Of a DNA stretch of 33,369 nucleotides, positions 9,101 to 17,250 are shown one piece after another. A model generated the notes under the pieces. The model saw only the letters and a program-made list of their open reading frames with translations. It was not told the DNA's origin and did not search any database. A program made the translations under genes and the position numbers. Every line of letters begins with the position of its first letter. Within the stretch, counting starts at the first letter, position 1. This stretch comes from Thalassotalea loyana (GTDB taxonomy: Bacteria; Pseudomonadota; Gammaproteobacteria; Enterobacterales; Alteromonadaceae): the NCBI RefSeq assembly GCF_030161435.1, contig NZ_BSSV01000012.1, forward strand, positions 1 to 33,369. The letters run 5' to 3'.

Positions 9101-11863
9101 TTATAATTGGTAACTGTTATTTAATAGCTCAACAACATCGTCAAACTCATATTGCTCGAGTAGCTTTTGAACATTCTTTAAGATCAACCTATCTTTATCG
9201 GATATTTCAAAACGTAATATTTCGCCAACAAAGTCCGGTGCTGTCGAGTGGTATTGTTCACACTCATTTAGCAATTCAGTTAGTAGTGCTTGAAGCTGAG
9301 ATGGCTCAAGATGCTTTTTCTCTGTATTTTTTTGTTGCTCTGCGTTCGGTAACTGCTTTAATTCATACATTAAGTCCTGAAAGATGGGGATGATTTGTTC
9401 CATTAACACCACACACTTACCATGTTCTTTTGATTCACTACTTTTTTCTAGCTCACTCATTGGTTGATAAAGAGCTCGACAACCAATCGTAGCAACGAGT
9501 CCTTTCAATGTGTGAGCCAGCCGAGCACATAATTCAAAGTTACCTGCATCAAGTGCCTGCTTGTAATCTGCAATAAACCCCTGTTGGGATTGAACAAACT
9601 GCGTTATTAATCTTCTATACAGGTCATTATTGTATTGGGAATTTTTCAAGCCAGCATTGATGTCCACCAAACTGAGGCTATCTAGAAACGTCTGGAAACT
9701 ATCTCCATGATGATTAAATTGTCCGTGTTTCGACCCATTTATATTGTTCGATTCGTTTGTTGAAATAGGTGAGCTTGGTGTTATCCACTTGGCCATCGTC
9801 GCAAACATTTCATCGACTCGAATTGGCTTGCCAATATGGTCGTTCATTCCTGCTTTTACTGAGCGCTCTTGATCTGATGACATAACATTAGCTGTCATCG
9901 CTATTATTGGTAAATGCTCATATTTACCGCCTAACTCTCGGATTTTTCTCGTCGCCTCATAACCATCCATCACAGGCATTTGGCAATCCATTAATACACC
10001 GTCGTAGTCCACTAATTTCACTTGATTTAGCGCTTTTAGCCCGTTTTCAACGACAGTAACTTTAATGTCATTAGATGTTAAAAATTCGACAGCAAGCTCT
10101 TGATTTAACGCGTTATCCTCAACTAATAAGATATTGGCTCCCGCCAAGTGCATAACATCACTTTGATGTTGCCTAGTGTTTATTTGCTGTCTCGTTTTCT
10201 CATGTTCGACTTGATATCCAAATGACTCCATTATCGCGTCATGAATCGACGATGCAGAAACGGGTTTGTTAAGTGCACTGGCTAATAGGTTAGCGTGTTT
10301 CGCTTGTTCGACTTGGTCAGATAAACCTGCTGCGGTTACCAAGATAATTGGAATATCAAGGTATTGCTTAATTTTTTCGGCAGTTGATATGCCGTCTAGT
10401 TCAGGCATTTTCCAATCTACAATAGCTAAATCAAAAGACGTAGTTTTCACTCTTTCAATAGCCTCTTGGCCACAATTTACCGCGGTAACTTGGAACCCGA
10501 ATGATTTCAGAATGTACCCCATTATCTCGTTTGCTGTTTTGTTATCATCAACCGTTAAGACATGAAGATTTTTTAACTCAACAAGATTTTTTTTCAAGTC
10601 AGCTGACTGTTCTGGCGCTTCTTGAACAGATAGCTGAACATCAAACTCAAATGTGCTGCCAACACCGCGCTGACTGTCGACCCAGATATCACCTCCCATA
10701 AGGCTCGCTAACCGCTTACTAATAGTAAGGCCAAGTCCAGTGCCACCATATTTACGGGTCGTTGAAGAATCGGCTTGTGAAAAAGACTGGAATAATTTGT
10801 TCTGCTGATCCTTAGTCATACCAATACCTGAGTCGATAACAGAAAATCTCAACACAAGGTTATTCTCTTGTAAGCTATTGACCCTAACACGAACAACAAT
10901 TTGTCCTGTTTGAGTAAATTTAACGGCATTATTAGCTAAATTTATTAATATTTGACCTAGCCTTAACGGATCGCCCACCAATGCATTTGGTACATCGAGG
11001 TCAATATCAAACAATAATTCTAATTGCTTCTCATCAGCCTTAAAACTAATTAAGTTAGCGAGGTTATCCATGACACTCTCTAACCGGAACGGAATACATT
11101 CTATATCAAGTTTACCTGCTTCGATTTTTGAAAAATCTAAAATATCATTGAGAATTCCAAGTAGTGACTCAGCAGACAAATGAACTTTCTCTACATAGTT
11201 TTTTTGCTTTCTATCAAGTTCTGTTTGCAGCACAAGGTGGGACATACCAATGATCGCGTTCATCGGTGTTCTTATTTCATGGCTCATATTCGCAAGAAAA
11301 TCACTTTTGGCTTGGCTAGCCAGATCAGCTTGCACTTTTGCTAGTTCAAACTCCTGCGTGCGTTGCTTTACTTCTTTTTCAAGCTGCTTGGAGTGGTTTT
11401 CCAATGAATCATTTTTCGCTTTCAACTCTCGCAGTAGTTCTTGTCTCGATTTATGACTAAATAGCTGAGTTATCGTGTGGTAATTATCAACGATTAATTC
11501 CGACTGCTGACGCGATAATCCCATATTCATCAACACGCAATATTTATCCGTTGAGCTATCAATAACATCAGAGTTTCTCAAAAATGAAACATTGGAAGGT
11601 AACATCGTAAGCTCAAGCTGTTTGGATAAGATGAATTTGAAAACTAATTGATGTTGATTAGCACTTGTTTGATGGGAGATGATGAACTGATAACCTTGTC
11701 TATTTTGAGCTAAAGCCTGTTTTAACACTGCAGATAAGTAAGCTACCGCTCGCGTCATTAATATGTTTTCAATGCCACACATGATTCCCACGTCAAACAA
11801 TTTTTCACGTAGAAAATAAATACTGTCCTTACTGTCTATCTGAGAATTAGCTATGTCCGTCAT
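9101..11863 (-). CDS. Hybrid sensor histidine kinase (HisKA-HATPase-REC-REC-Hpt) with an RsbT-like N-terminal domain
   Basis: Soluble 920-residue phosphorelay kinase with no membrane segment. Residues about 10-100 form an N-terminal domain that aligns with RsbT from the same operon but lacks its ATP-site residues. A coiled coil (about 140-185) leads to HisKA with [12 protein letters not shown] (His195). The HATPase has the N box LANNAVKF, G1 near IDSGIG and G2 GGTGLGLT. Two receivers carry Asp483 ([10 protein letters not shown]) and Asp626 ([10 protein letters not shown]), and Lys is present in both (LNKP, IGKP). The Hpt domain has LAHTLKG with His784. It resembles BarA/TorS-type hybrids but with two receivers and no transmembrane sensor. 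A TTG at 11887 would overlap rsbX by 22 bases; the ATG at 11863 lies 2 bases after the rsbX stop and is preferred, though neither has a strong ribosome site. Final gene of the stressosome operon, so the stressosome is its likely input. The output regulator is not identified. Confidence 0.9.
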   Translation of the reverse strand: MTDIANSQIDSKDSIYFLREKLFDVGIMCGIENILMTRAVAYLSAVLKQALAQNRQGYQFIISHQTSANQHQLVFKFILSKQLELTMLPSNVSFLRNSDVIDSSTDKYCVLMNMGLSRQQSELIVDNYHTITQLFSHKSRQELLRELKAKNDSLENHSKQLEKEVKQRTQEFELAKVQADLASQAKSDFLANMSHEIRTPMNAIIGMSHLVLQTELDRKQKNYVEKVHLSAESLLGILNDILDFSKIEAGKLDIECIPFRLESVMDNLANLISFKADEKQLELLFDIDLDVPNALVGDPLRLGQILINLANNAVKFTQTGQIVVRVRVNSLQENNLVLRFSVIDSGIGMTKDQQNKLFQSFSQADSSTTRKYGGTGLGLTISKRLASLMGGDIWVDSQRGVGSTFEFDVQLSVQEAPEQSADLKKNLVELKNLHVLTVDDNKTANEIMGYILKSFGFQVTAVNCGQEAIERVKTTSFDLAIVDWKMPELDGISTAEKIKQYLDIPIILVTAAGLSDQVEQAKHANLLASALNKPVSASSIHDAIMESFGYQVEHEKTRQQINTRQHQSDVMHLAGANILLVEDNALNQELAVEFLTSNDIKVTVVENGLKALNQVKLVDYDGVLMDCQMPVMDGYEATRKIRELGGKYEHLPIIAMTANVMSSDQERSVKAGMNDHIGKPIRVDEMFATMAKWITPSSPISTNESNNINGSKHGQFNHHGDSFQTFLDSLSLVDINAGLKNSQYNNDLYRRLITQFVQSQQGFIADYKQALDAGNFELCARLAHTLKGLVATIGCRALYQPMSELEKSSESKEHGKCVVLMEQIIPIFQDLMYELKQLPNAEQQKNTEKKHLEPSQLQALLTELLNECEQYHSTAPDFVGEILRFEISDKDRLILKNVQKLLEQYEFDDVVELLNNSYQL

Positions 11864-11865
11864 TT

Positions 11866-12456
11866 TCAGTATCGATAAACTATGCAACTTGCGTCATCAT
11901 GTTCCTTGGCGTAATTTTCAAAAACATAAATTAAGATGTCATTGATATTTTCCTTAATAACATCTCGATCATATTGACGATAGAGGCGAGATTTGATTCC
12001 GTCACTGTGCATCAATAAAATATCACCGGGCTGAAGTTGATGCTGTTGAAGGTTGACCTTTCTTACGCTCAAACCTACAGCACCTTCGTCACACGAAAAG
12101 CAATGATCAGTTTCACCTAAAATATATGCTGATATATTGCCTACGCCGCAAAACCTCACATTATTTTCTTTTTTATCAACAACAGCTATACCTATAGCTG
12201 CTCCTAAACCATGCAAAAAGGTATCATGAAGTTTCGCCAAAAATGCCGCTGGGTCTAGCCAATCTTCAATACCGATGAATTGTTTTTTAAGCTTTTTTGC
12301 AAAAAGATGTGCGCCATTTCCATGACCCGTGACATCCACTAAAGCAATAACCACTTTCTCATCAATTTGAGCATAAAAAACTTCATCACCACTCACGCTC
12401 TCAGTCCAAAAGGGTACATTTTTACTCGCAATGTTGACCTTTTCTATCAAGGACAT
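11866..12456 (-). CDS. rsbX: RsbX-like PP2C/SpoIIE-type serine phosphatase of the stressosome
   Basis: This 196-residue protein is a minimal PPM-type phosphatase. In Bacillus, RsbX dephosphorylates RsbR and RsbS and resets the stressosome after activation. Metal-site motifs are visible in order: D24 (SGDEVFYAQ), D41 in [10 protein letters not shown], the strand [14 protein letters not shown]152 in LMHSDGI, and DDAS at 187-190 near the C-terminus. The length matches RsbX (about 200 residues) rather than the larger RsbU, which carries an extra N-terminal domain. It starts with ATG one base after the rsbT stop and is followed 2 bases later by the preferred kinase start, so the operon is very tight. 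Because the position phosphorylated in Bacillus RsbS is Ile in this operon, its substrates may be limited to RsbR or another site; that last point is inference. Confidence 0.88.
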   Translation of the reverse strand: MSLIEKVNIASKNVPFWTESVSGDEVFYAQIDEKVVIALVDVTGHGNGAHLFAKKLKKQFIGIEDWLDPAAFLAKLHDTFLHGLGAAIGIAVVDKKENNVRFCGVGNISAYILGETDHCFSCDEGAVGLSVRKVNLQQHQLQPGDILLMHSDGIKSRLYRQYDRDVIKENINDILIYVFENYAKEHDDASCIVYRY

Positions 12457-12457
12457 A

Positions 12458-12850
12458 CTATTCGCACCATGAGCACACAGTAACTATAGTTCCCTTTGCC
12501 GATGATTCAATTGCAAACTCGTCAACCAATCTTCTTGCGCCAGGTAGCCCCTGTCCTAACGTTCCAGTCGAGCTATAATTTTCTTGCAACGCTCGTTCTA
12601 CATTTTCAATGCCTGGACCGTTATCAATAGCCACTACTCTCAACCCACCAACATTGAGTTTTTTAATTTTTTCCGCTTCAATGACGCCATTGTTAGCATA
12701 TTTGAGTATATTTCGTGCTAATTCAGATACCGCCGTTAAAAACTTGGCCGATTGTACTTCCTTGAATCCTAACTCCATGAGTAGCCTTTTTACTTGTAAT
12801 AACGCCATTTGAAAGCTTGATTCATCATCTATATGAAAACGTTCAACCAC
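12458..12850 (-). CDS. rsbT: RsbT-like stressosome serine/threonine kinase (GHKL fold)
   Basis: This 130-residue GHKL kinase is the switch protein of the stressosome. In Bacillus it phosphorylates RsbS and RsbR on activation, leaves the complex and activates a partner (RsbU there). The ATP-binding signature is complete: N box ELARN (E43, N47), G1 box IDNGPGI (D76) and G2 box TGTLGQGLPGARRLVDEF (about 95-112). The LGLPGA-type G2 region and the length are typical of RsbT rather than of anti-sigma factors such as RsbW or SpoIIAB. It starts with GTG at 12850, with AAAGG 8 bases upstream, 28 bases after the rsbS stop. No RsbU, RsbV, RsbW or sigma-B gene follows, so the downstream partner must be something else. 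The adjacent hybrid kinase is the obvious candidate by position. Confidence 0.92.
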   Translation of the reverse strand: MVERFHIDDESSFQMALLQVKRLLMELGFKEVQSAKFLTAVSELARNILKYANNGVIEAEKIKKLNVGGLRVVAIDNGPGIENVERALQENYSSTGTLGQGLPGARRLVDEFAIESSAKGTIVTVCSWCE

Positions 12851-12878
12851 TTAACTTTACCTTTTCACTTTATACGAG

Positions 12879-13235
12879 TTATTGCCTTGTAAGCGCCAAC
12901 CCGTCATCAAGATTTAATACGTGTTCAAACATGGCTACATCAATATCATAGTCAACTAAGGTCGCGGCTATATTCGCCTTCATTCCCACCATAATGGCTT
13001 TGGTGCCAAGTAATGAAGCCATACTCAAGGTTTGGATCAACTCCAAATATTCATCAATATCGACAAATTCAAGTCCAGATAAGTCACAAAGTAAGTATTG
13101 ACTCCTATCTTTCGACAACTTGCCTAGCAATGTTTGTTTAAAGTCGACCAATACCTCATCGCTTATAAATGCAGGAAAAGTAGCCAGCAAAGCACTCTCC
13201 ACTTTATTTAACACGATAAATGTTGCTTTGGGCAT
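12879..13235 (-). CDS. rsbS: RsbS-like single-STAS stressosome scaffold protein, phospho-Ser position replaced
   Basis: This 118-residue protein consists of one STAS domain. RsbS forms the stressosome core with RsbR and holds RsbT until it is phosphorylated. The family pattern is clear: CDLSGLEFVD at 50-59, then MASLLGTKAIMVGMKANIAATLVDYDID at about 72-99, the latter given here only as a run of STAS hallmark positions such as VGM and TLVD. In Bacillus RsbS the residue after the VD pair is the phosphorylated Ser59. Here the codon after VD gives Ile60, followed by Asp61 (FVDIDEY), so the usual acceptor is absent. The ATG at 13235 lies 3 bases after the rsbR stop. RsbS identity is secure from its place between rsbR and rsbT and from its length; how its release of RsbT is controlled is unclear. 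Confidence 0.9.
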   Translation of the reverse strand: MPKATFIVLNKVESALLATFPAFISDEVLVDFKQTLLGKLSKDRSQYLLCDLSGLEFVDIDEYLELIQTLSMASLLGTKAIMVGMKANIAATLVDYDIDVAMFEHVLNLDDGLALTRQ

Positions 13236-13238
13236 ATG

Positions 13239-14117
13239 CTATTCCGCGACTATCTTCAAACCGATCGTCGTTAATGAAGTTTGCAAGGCATTACTCAATG
13301 TCGACGTTGTTTCAAGGCTATCAATATCGATACCGAGCTCAACAATAGTTTGAGCTATTGCCGGGGATAGACCTGAAACAATGCAATCGCAGCCCATTAA
13401 TTTTGAAGCCTTTGTTATTTTGATTATGTGATTTGCCACCGCAGTATCCACAACGGCTACTCCGCTAATATCTAAGATAATGACTTTTGCTCTGGTATCA
13501 CTGATTTTGGCAAGCACGGTATGCATCAAATCCTGCGCGCGTTTCGAATCGAGAATACCTACGATTGGCAACATCAACACACCTTTCCAAATTGATGTTA
13601 CAGGTGTGGACATCTCTATTAGTGTTCTACTTTGTTGCTCGATTTTCTGCTGGGTCATATTCGTGTAGGCTTCCACGACAACCGCAGTTTCAAGGTGGAC
13701 TAACTTTGCAAGTGAAACTTGTTGCTGCTGATAAATAGCCAAATCTTTTTCATTTTCAGCTTCAAGTACCGTTTGAAAGAAATTCAAACTTTTACTCATG
13801 CCTGCAAAATAACTTGTCAAACTTAAACCAATTTTTGCGTGATGCGCACCTAAATATTCTCTGCTAGCAAGGTATTCATCATCAATTTTGGCCAAAAACG
13901 TTTGATGCCAGTAGTTTTTTTGTGCATTTTTTACGCGCTGTAAACGATCGTTATCAAGAAAAAATTGACTAAATTCTGGCTGAGGCTCCAGCCATGTATA
14001 AAATGCTTCTACATAATCATCGAGGATTGGAATGACACGCTCACCTAATTGACTTATCAACACTAAGTCTTCAGGTGTTATCTCATAGACATCCAACAAA
14101 CTTGCAACATTTGCCAC
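13239..14117 (-). CDS. rsbR: RsbR-like stressosome sensor with N-terminal globin domain and C-terminal STAS domain
   Basis: This 292-residue protein is the sensory scaffold of the stressosome. Residues about 10-155 form a globin-coupled-sensor-type domain: FYTWL at 39-43 (Tyr40 is a possible distal residue) and LGAHHAKIGLSLTSYFAG at 89-106, which matches the proximal-histidine pattern H-x-x-I-G-L and points to His93. Bacillus RsbR paralogs have a related fold without heme, whereas the motif here predicts heme binding. A linker helix (155-170) leads to the STAS domain (172-290) with LPIVGILDSKRAQ, ILDISGVAVVDTAVANHI and AIAQTIVELGID. Thr225 corresponds to Bacillus Thr205, and Ser191 stands at the Thr171 position. 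The start is GTG at 14117 with GGAG 7 bases upstream. First gene of rsbR-S-T-X-kinase; oxygen or another heme ligand is the likely signal, by analogy with heme-binding Vibrio RsbR. Confidence 0.9.
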   Translation of the reverse strand: MANVASLLDVYEITPEDLVLISQLGERVIPILDDYVEAFYTWLEPQPEFSQFFLDNDRLQRVKNAQKNYWHQTFLAKIDDEYLASREYLGAHHAKIGLSLTSYFAGMSKSLNFFQTVLEAENEKDLAIYQQQQVSLAKLVHLETAVVVEAYTNMTQQKIEQQSRTLIEMSTPVTSIWKGVLMLPIVGILDSKRAQDLMHTVLAKISDTRAKVIILDISGVAVVDTAVANHIIKITKASKLMGCDCIVSGLSPAIAQTIVELGIDIDSLETTSTLSNALQTSLTTIGLKIVAE

Positions 14118-14223
14118 CTAACTTCTCCAATATTTTTTTTTCGTATTAAATCCATATCAAATCAGTATAGACCGAGTAAAAAATAATGAGATGAACTCAG
14201 GTGATAAATTCTAAGGAACTTAA

Positions 14224-14244
14224 GTAATTAAAATTTTTAATTAC
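14224..14244. repeat. Perfect 21-bp AT-rich inverted repeat between the c-di-GMP enzyme gene and rsbR
   Basis: GTAATTAAAA and TTTTAATTAC flank a single central T. It lies in the 184-bp gap, about 107 bases upstream of the rsbR GTG and 58 bases after the stop of the GGDEF-EAL gene. It could be a protein-binding site for rsbR control or a weak transcript end. Further toward rsbR, a TATACT hexamer (complement of 14164-14169) could be a -10 box, but no good -35 box was found. Confidence 0.45.
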
Positions 14245-14301
14245 AAAATCTATTGTTGAAAAGTAGCAAGTGGAAATAGCGCGTCAACATTCAAACAAAG
14301 G

Positions 14302-16998
14302 CTAGTCCCAGTCAGGAAAAAGCTTTGGATCGTGCAACGAGCCGTAATGATTATCCATATAATCAACAAATGATCGATACGAAATTGGCGGACTCAAGTA
14401 ATAGCCTTGAATATGATTACAACCATGACGAGAAAGTAGCTCTTTTTGTGCTTGTTTTTCAACGCCTTCTGCGACTACTTTAAGTTTTAAGCTCTTGGCA
14501 ATTGATAATATTGCACATGCCAGTGCTTCATCTTCAGGATTCACTAATATGTCTTTAATAAATGCCCTATCGATTTTGAGTATGCTAACAGGAAATCGTT
14601 TCAGGTAACTCAAAGACGAGTATCCCGTACCAAAATCATCAATTGATAACTCGATTCCCATTTCGCGAATTTCCTTAAGCTGGGTCAAAACGAATTTATC
14701 TTCTTCTATAAGTAGACTTTCTGTCATTTCTAACACTAAATATTCTGGTGGCAACTCAGTTCTATCTAGCACAAGCTTTAGCTTACTTAAGAAGTCTTGC
14801 CTATGAAGTTGAGAGCTCGAAATATTAACCGATACCTTAGGTGGATTTTTATAAAGCGTTAACCATTGTTTTGCTTTAGCGCATGCTTCTTGTAATACCC
14901 AATCACCAATTTCTGTTATCACCCCAATGTTCTCTGCGACAGGGATAAAGTCACCCGGTGAAATAATCCCTCTATCTGGGTGCTCCCACCTTATTAAGGC
15001 TTCAGCAGAACTGACTCGATTACTCGTGATATCATGAATGGGTTGGAAGAATAAGGTAAATTCATTTTGTAGAATGGCTTTACGTAGCTCTATTTCTAGC
15101 ATACGGCGCTTTTGCGCTTTTTCATCCATATCCTTAGTGTAAAACTGAATGTTGTTTTTTCCCGTCCTTTTCGCTTTATACATTGCATTGTCTGCTTTAG
15201 ATAACAGCGTTTCGGTATTCTCGCCATCTTCTGGCGCCATCGAGATACCAATACTTGCCGTTACATAAGCCTCGTTGTTATCGATAATGAATGGCTTTGC
15301 CAACTCAGCGAGGATCTTTGAGGCGATTTTCTCGACACTAAAAACATCATTGTCCCCAACCACAACCGCGGCGAATTCATCACCACTCAATCGACAAACA
15401 GTGTCAGAATCTCTTAACGAAGACTTGATGCGCTTAGCTGAAAGCTTTAGTAACTCATCACCAATAGAATGCCCAAAGGTGTCATTGACGCCTTTAAATC
15501 CGTCCAAATCAATAAAAAGCAAAACCGTAGGGGTATTGTCTCGTTTGGCGCGCGATAAGTGCTGTTGCAACCGATCAATAAATAAATTTCTGTTCGCAAG
15601 CCCTGTTAGGCTGTCATAATGAGCTTGCAAGTAAATTTTGTCCTCAGCTTGCTTACGCTTAGTAATATCACTAAAGATGGAGACATAAGATTCGAGCTTC
15701 CCAGTATCATCACGTAATGTTTTTATCGACAACCATTCATAGAACACTTCGCCATTTTTCTTTCGGTTACATATTTCACCTTGCCACTGCCCGGTGATTA
15801 ACAACTCATTCTTCATTTGCCTATAGAAGTCGACTTCGTGATGTCCTGAGCTTAATATGGCGGGATCTTGTCCTATAACCTCTTCTTCTGAATAACCCGT
15901 AATCTGTGTAAATGCATGGTTTATTGCGATAATTTTATTATCCGCATCTGTCACCATAACGGCTTCTGCAGCTGTCTCAAAAACGGCTGATGCAAGTCTT
16001 AACGTTTTCTCATTTTCTTTCGCTTGGGTGATGTCTTCCTTGATTGCAACATAACTGCTAATTTTATTTTTCTTATTCATTAAAGGGTAAATATTGGCGC
16101 GTTCCCAAAAGTTTTCCCCACTCTTTTTACGATTGAAAAATTCACCTACCCAATGTTCACCTTTTGAAATGGTTTCCCATAGCTCGTCATAAAGCGTTAC
16201 ATTATGTTTTCCTGACTTTAATAAGCTCGGACTTTTTCCTATCAAGTATTTAGCGGAATAGCCGGTTACCGACGCAAACTTTTTATTAACATAAGTTATC
16301 TTCCCTTCTTCATTCGTTGTTTGAATCGGAATAGGACTTTGCTCAACAATTTGTTCAAGTAATAGCTGTTTTTCCTCTGCTGCTTTTTTGCGGCAAAGCA
16401 GGTAATAAAGCACGATCACCATGACTAATAGCACTATTAAGCCAATCCAAAGCAACTGGACTTGTTGTTTCTTCGCTTTTTCTATTTCACTAACTTGAGA
16501 GTCGACTAGGTGTTCTAAATTGCTTTTGTAGTGCCATAACGCTTCTTTAAACTCTCTTTCTTTGTCGATGTCTTGAATGATAGAGAACAGCGCATTTTTA
16601 CCTTGATAAGTAATAGGTCTTGCGTATACCGCGACAGTTTTAACTTTGTCGTCGGCCACTTTGTGCCTAAAAATGAAATAACTTCGATTTTCCGTTTGAG
16701 CCAATTCACGCTCGACGGCAACTTGCTCCTCACTAAGTAAGTTTATGTCCTGAATCTGCATTGTTTTTAGGGACTTCAATGTTCGACCATAGAATTGCTC
16801 TGCAGCTGAATTCGCATCAATAATTTCGCCCGAATCGGCATCAATAATTAACATGACAGCGTTGTGTGTATGGAACACGTTTTGAAGACTTTGAGCGAAT
16901 AAAGAAGGCGTAGTTAGTGCCAAAATAAATATAATAAAGGCACTAAAGGAAAGGTTAACAATAGTCGTTCTCATTTTGACAAGAAAAGATGCATGCAT
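14302..16998 (-). CDS. Membrane PAS-PAS-PAS-GGDEF-EAL protein (diguanylate cyclase/phosphodiesterase)
   Basis: This 898-residue inner-membrane protein should make and/or break cyclic di-GMP. Residues 15-36 are a hydrophobic signal or membrane segment. A PAS-like domain (about 38-145) is probably periplasmic, and a second membrane segment lies at 182-202. Two cytoplasmic PAS domains follow (about 212-325 and 335-448), each with a PAC-type end (NRKKSGENFWE, NRKKNGEVFYEW). GGDEF occupies about 455-625 with the active-site variant SGDEF (538-542); the RxxD inhibitory site (529-532) sits five residues before it. EAL occupies about 635-885 with EALIRWE (666-672), IDDFGTGYSSL and VVAEGVE, so both domains look catalytically competent. 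The ATG at 16998 is chosen; a second ATG eight codons later lacks a ribosome site. It lies 184 bp upstream of rsbR in the same direction and may share regulation with the stressosome. The net direction of activity cannot be told from sequence. Confidence 0.93.
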   Translation of the reverse strand: MHASFLVKMRTTIVNLSFSAFIIFILALTTPSLFAQSLQNVFHTHNAVMLIIDADSGEIIDANSAAEQFYGRTLKSLKTMQIQDINLLSEEQVAVERELAQTENRSYFIFRHKVADDKVKTVAVYARPITYQGKNALFSIIQDIDKEREFKEALWHYKSNLEHLVDSQVSEIEKAKKQQVQLLWIGLIVLLVMVIVLYYLLCRKKAAEEKQLLLEQIVEQSPIPIQTTNEEGKITYVNKKFASVTGYSAKYLIGKSPSLLKSGKHNVTLYDELWETISKGEHWVGEFFNRKKSGENFWERANIYPLMNKKNKISSYVAIKEDITQAKENEKTLRLASAVFETAAEAVMVTDADNKIIAINHAFTQITGYSEEEVIGQDPAILSSGHHEVDFYRQMKNELLITGQWQGEICNRKKNGEVFYEWLSIKTLRDDTGKLESYVSIFSDITKRKQAEDKIYLQAHYDSLTGLANRNLFIDRLQQHLSRAKRDNTPTVLLFIDLDGFKGVNDTFGHSIGDELLKLSAKRIKSSLRDSDTVCRLSGDEFAAVVVGDNDVFSVEKIASKILAELAKPFIIDNNEAYVTASIGISMAPEDGENTETLLSKADNAMYKAKRTGKNNIQFYTKDMDEKAQKRRMLEIELRKAILQNEFTLFFQPIHDITSNRVSSAEALIRWEHPDRGIISPGDFIPVAENIGVITEIGDWVLQEACAKAKQWLTLYKNPPKVSVNISSSQLHRQDFLSKLKLVLDRTELPPEYLVLEMTESLLIEEDKFVLTQLKEIREMGIELSIDDFGTGYSSLSYLKRFPVSILKIDRAFIKDILVNPEDEALACAILSIAKSLKLKVVAEGVEKQAQKELLSRHGCNHIQGYYLSPPISYRSFVDYMDNHYGSLHDPKLFPDWD

Positions 16999-17103
16999 GA
17001 TCGTATCAGGTTCTCAAATTTGCCAAATCCTCTATGGGATAGAAATAATTTTTGACGCAAAGATGAGCAACATAACACAAACGATAAATTAACTTCCGAA
17101 TAA

Positions 17104-17122
17104 CAAATCAATCTTTGATTTG
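17104..17122. promoter_or_regulatory. Perfect 8-3-8 inverted repeat upstream of the GGDEF-EAL gene
   Basis: CAAATCAA and TTGATTTG are separated by TCT. The site is about 106 bases upstream of the start codon of the c-di-GMP enzyme and downstream of the terminator that closes the preceding gene, so it lies in that gene's own promoter region. A dimeric regulator is a plausible binder; the regulator is unknown. Confidence 0.4.
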
Positions 17123-17202
17123 AGTCAACAAAACAGATGAAATCTGAAATAAAGCAATCACTTTGTTCTCCGTAGGTTCAAGAAAAAATTCATAAGAACA
17201 TA

Positions 17203-17230
17203 AAAAAAGCAGCCATGAGGCTGCTTTTTT
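17203..17230. terminator. Strong bidirectional rho-independent terminator
   Basis: A 12-bp perfect stem (AAAAAAGCAGCC with GGCTGCTTTTTT) and a 4-base loop lie 20 bases past the stop of the 2320-residue surface protein gene. On the minus strand the stem ends in a T run, so it should end that transcript and insulate the c-di-GMP gene downstream. Confidence 0.9.
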
Positions 17231-17250
17231 CGTCAAACTAGCTGGTTACT

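Noticed and set aside
11861-11887. Possible frameshift or fusion between rsbX and the hybrid kinase
   Set aside because: rsbX ends at a normal length with its last metal motif intact, and an ATG for the kinase lies 2 bases after the stop, so this is ordinary tight operon spacing.
12458-12850. Anti-sigma factor (RsbW/SpoIIAB type)
   Set aside because: The G2 region, length and position after rsbS are those of RsbT, and there is no sigma factor or single anti-anti-sigma partner of that system nearby.
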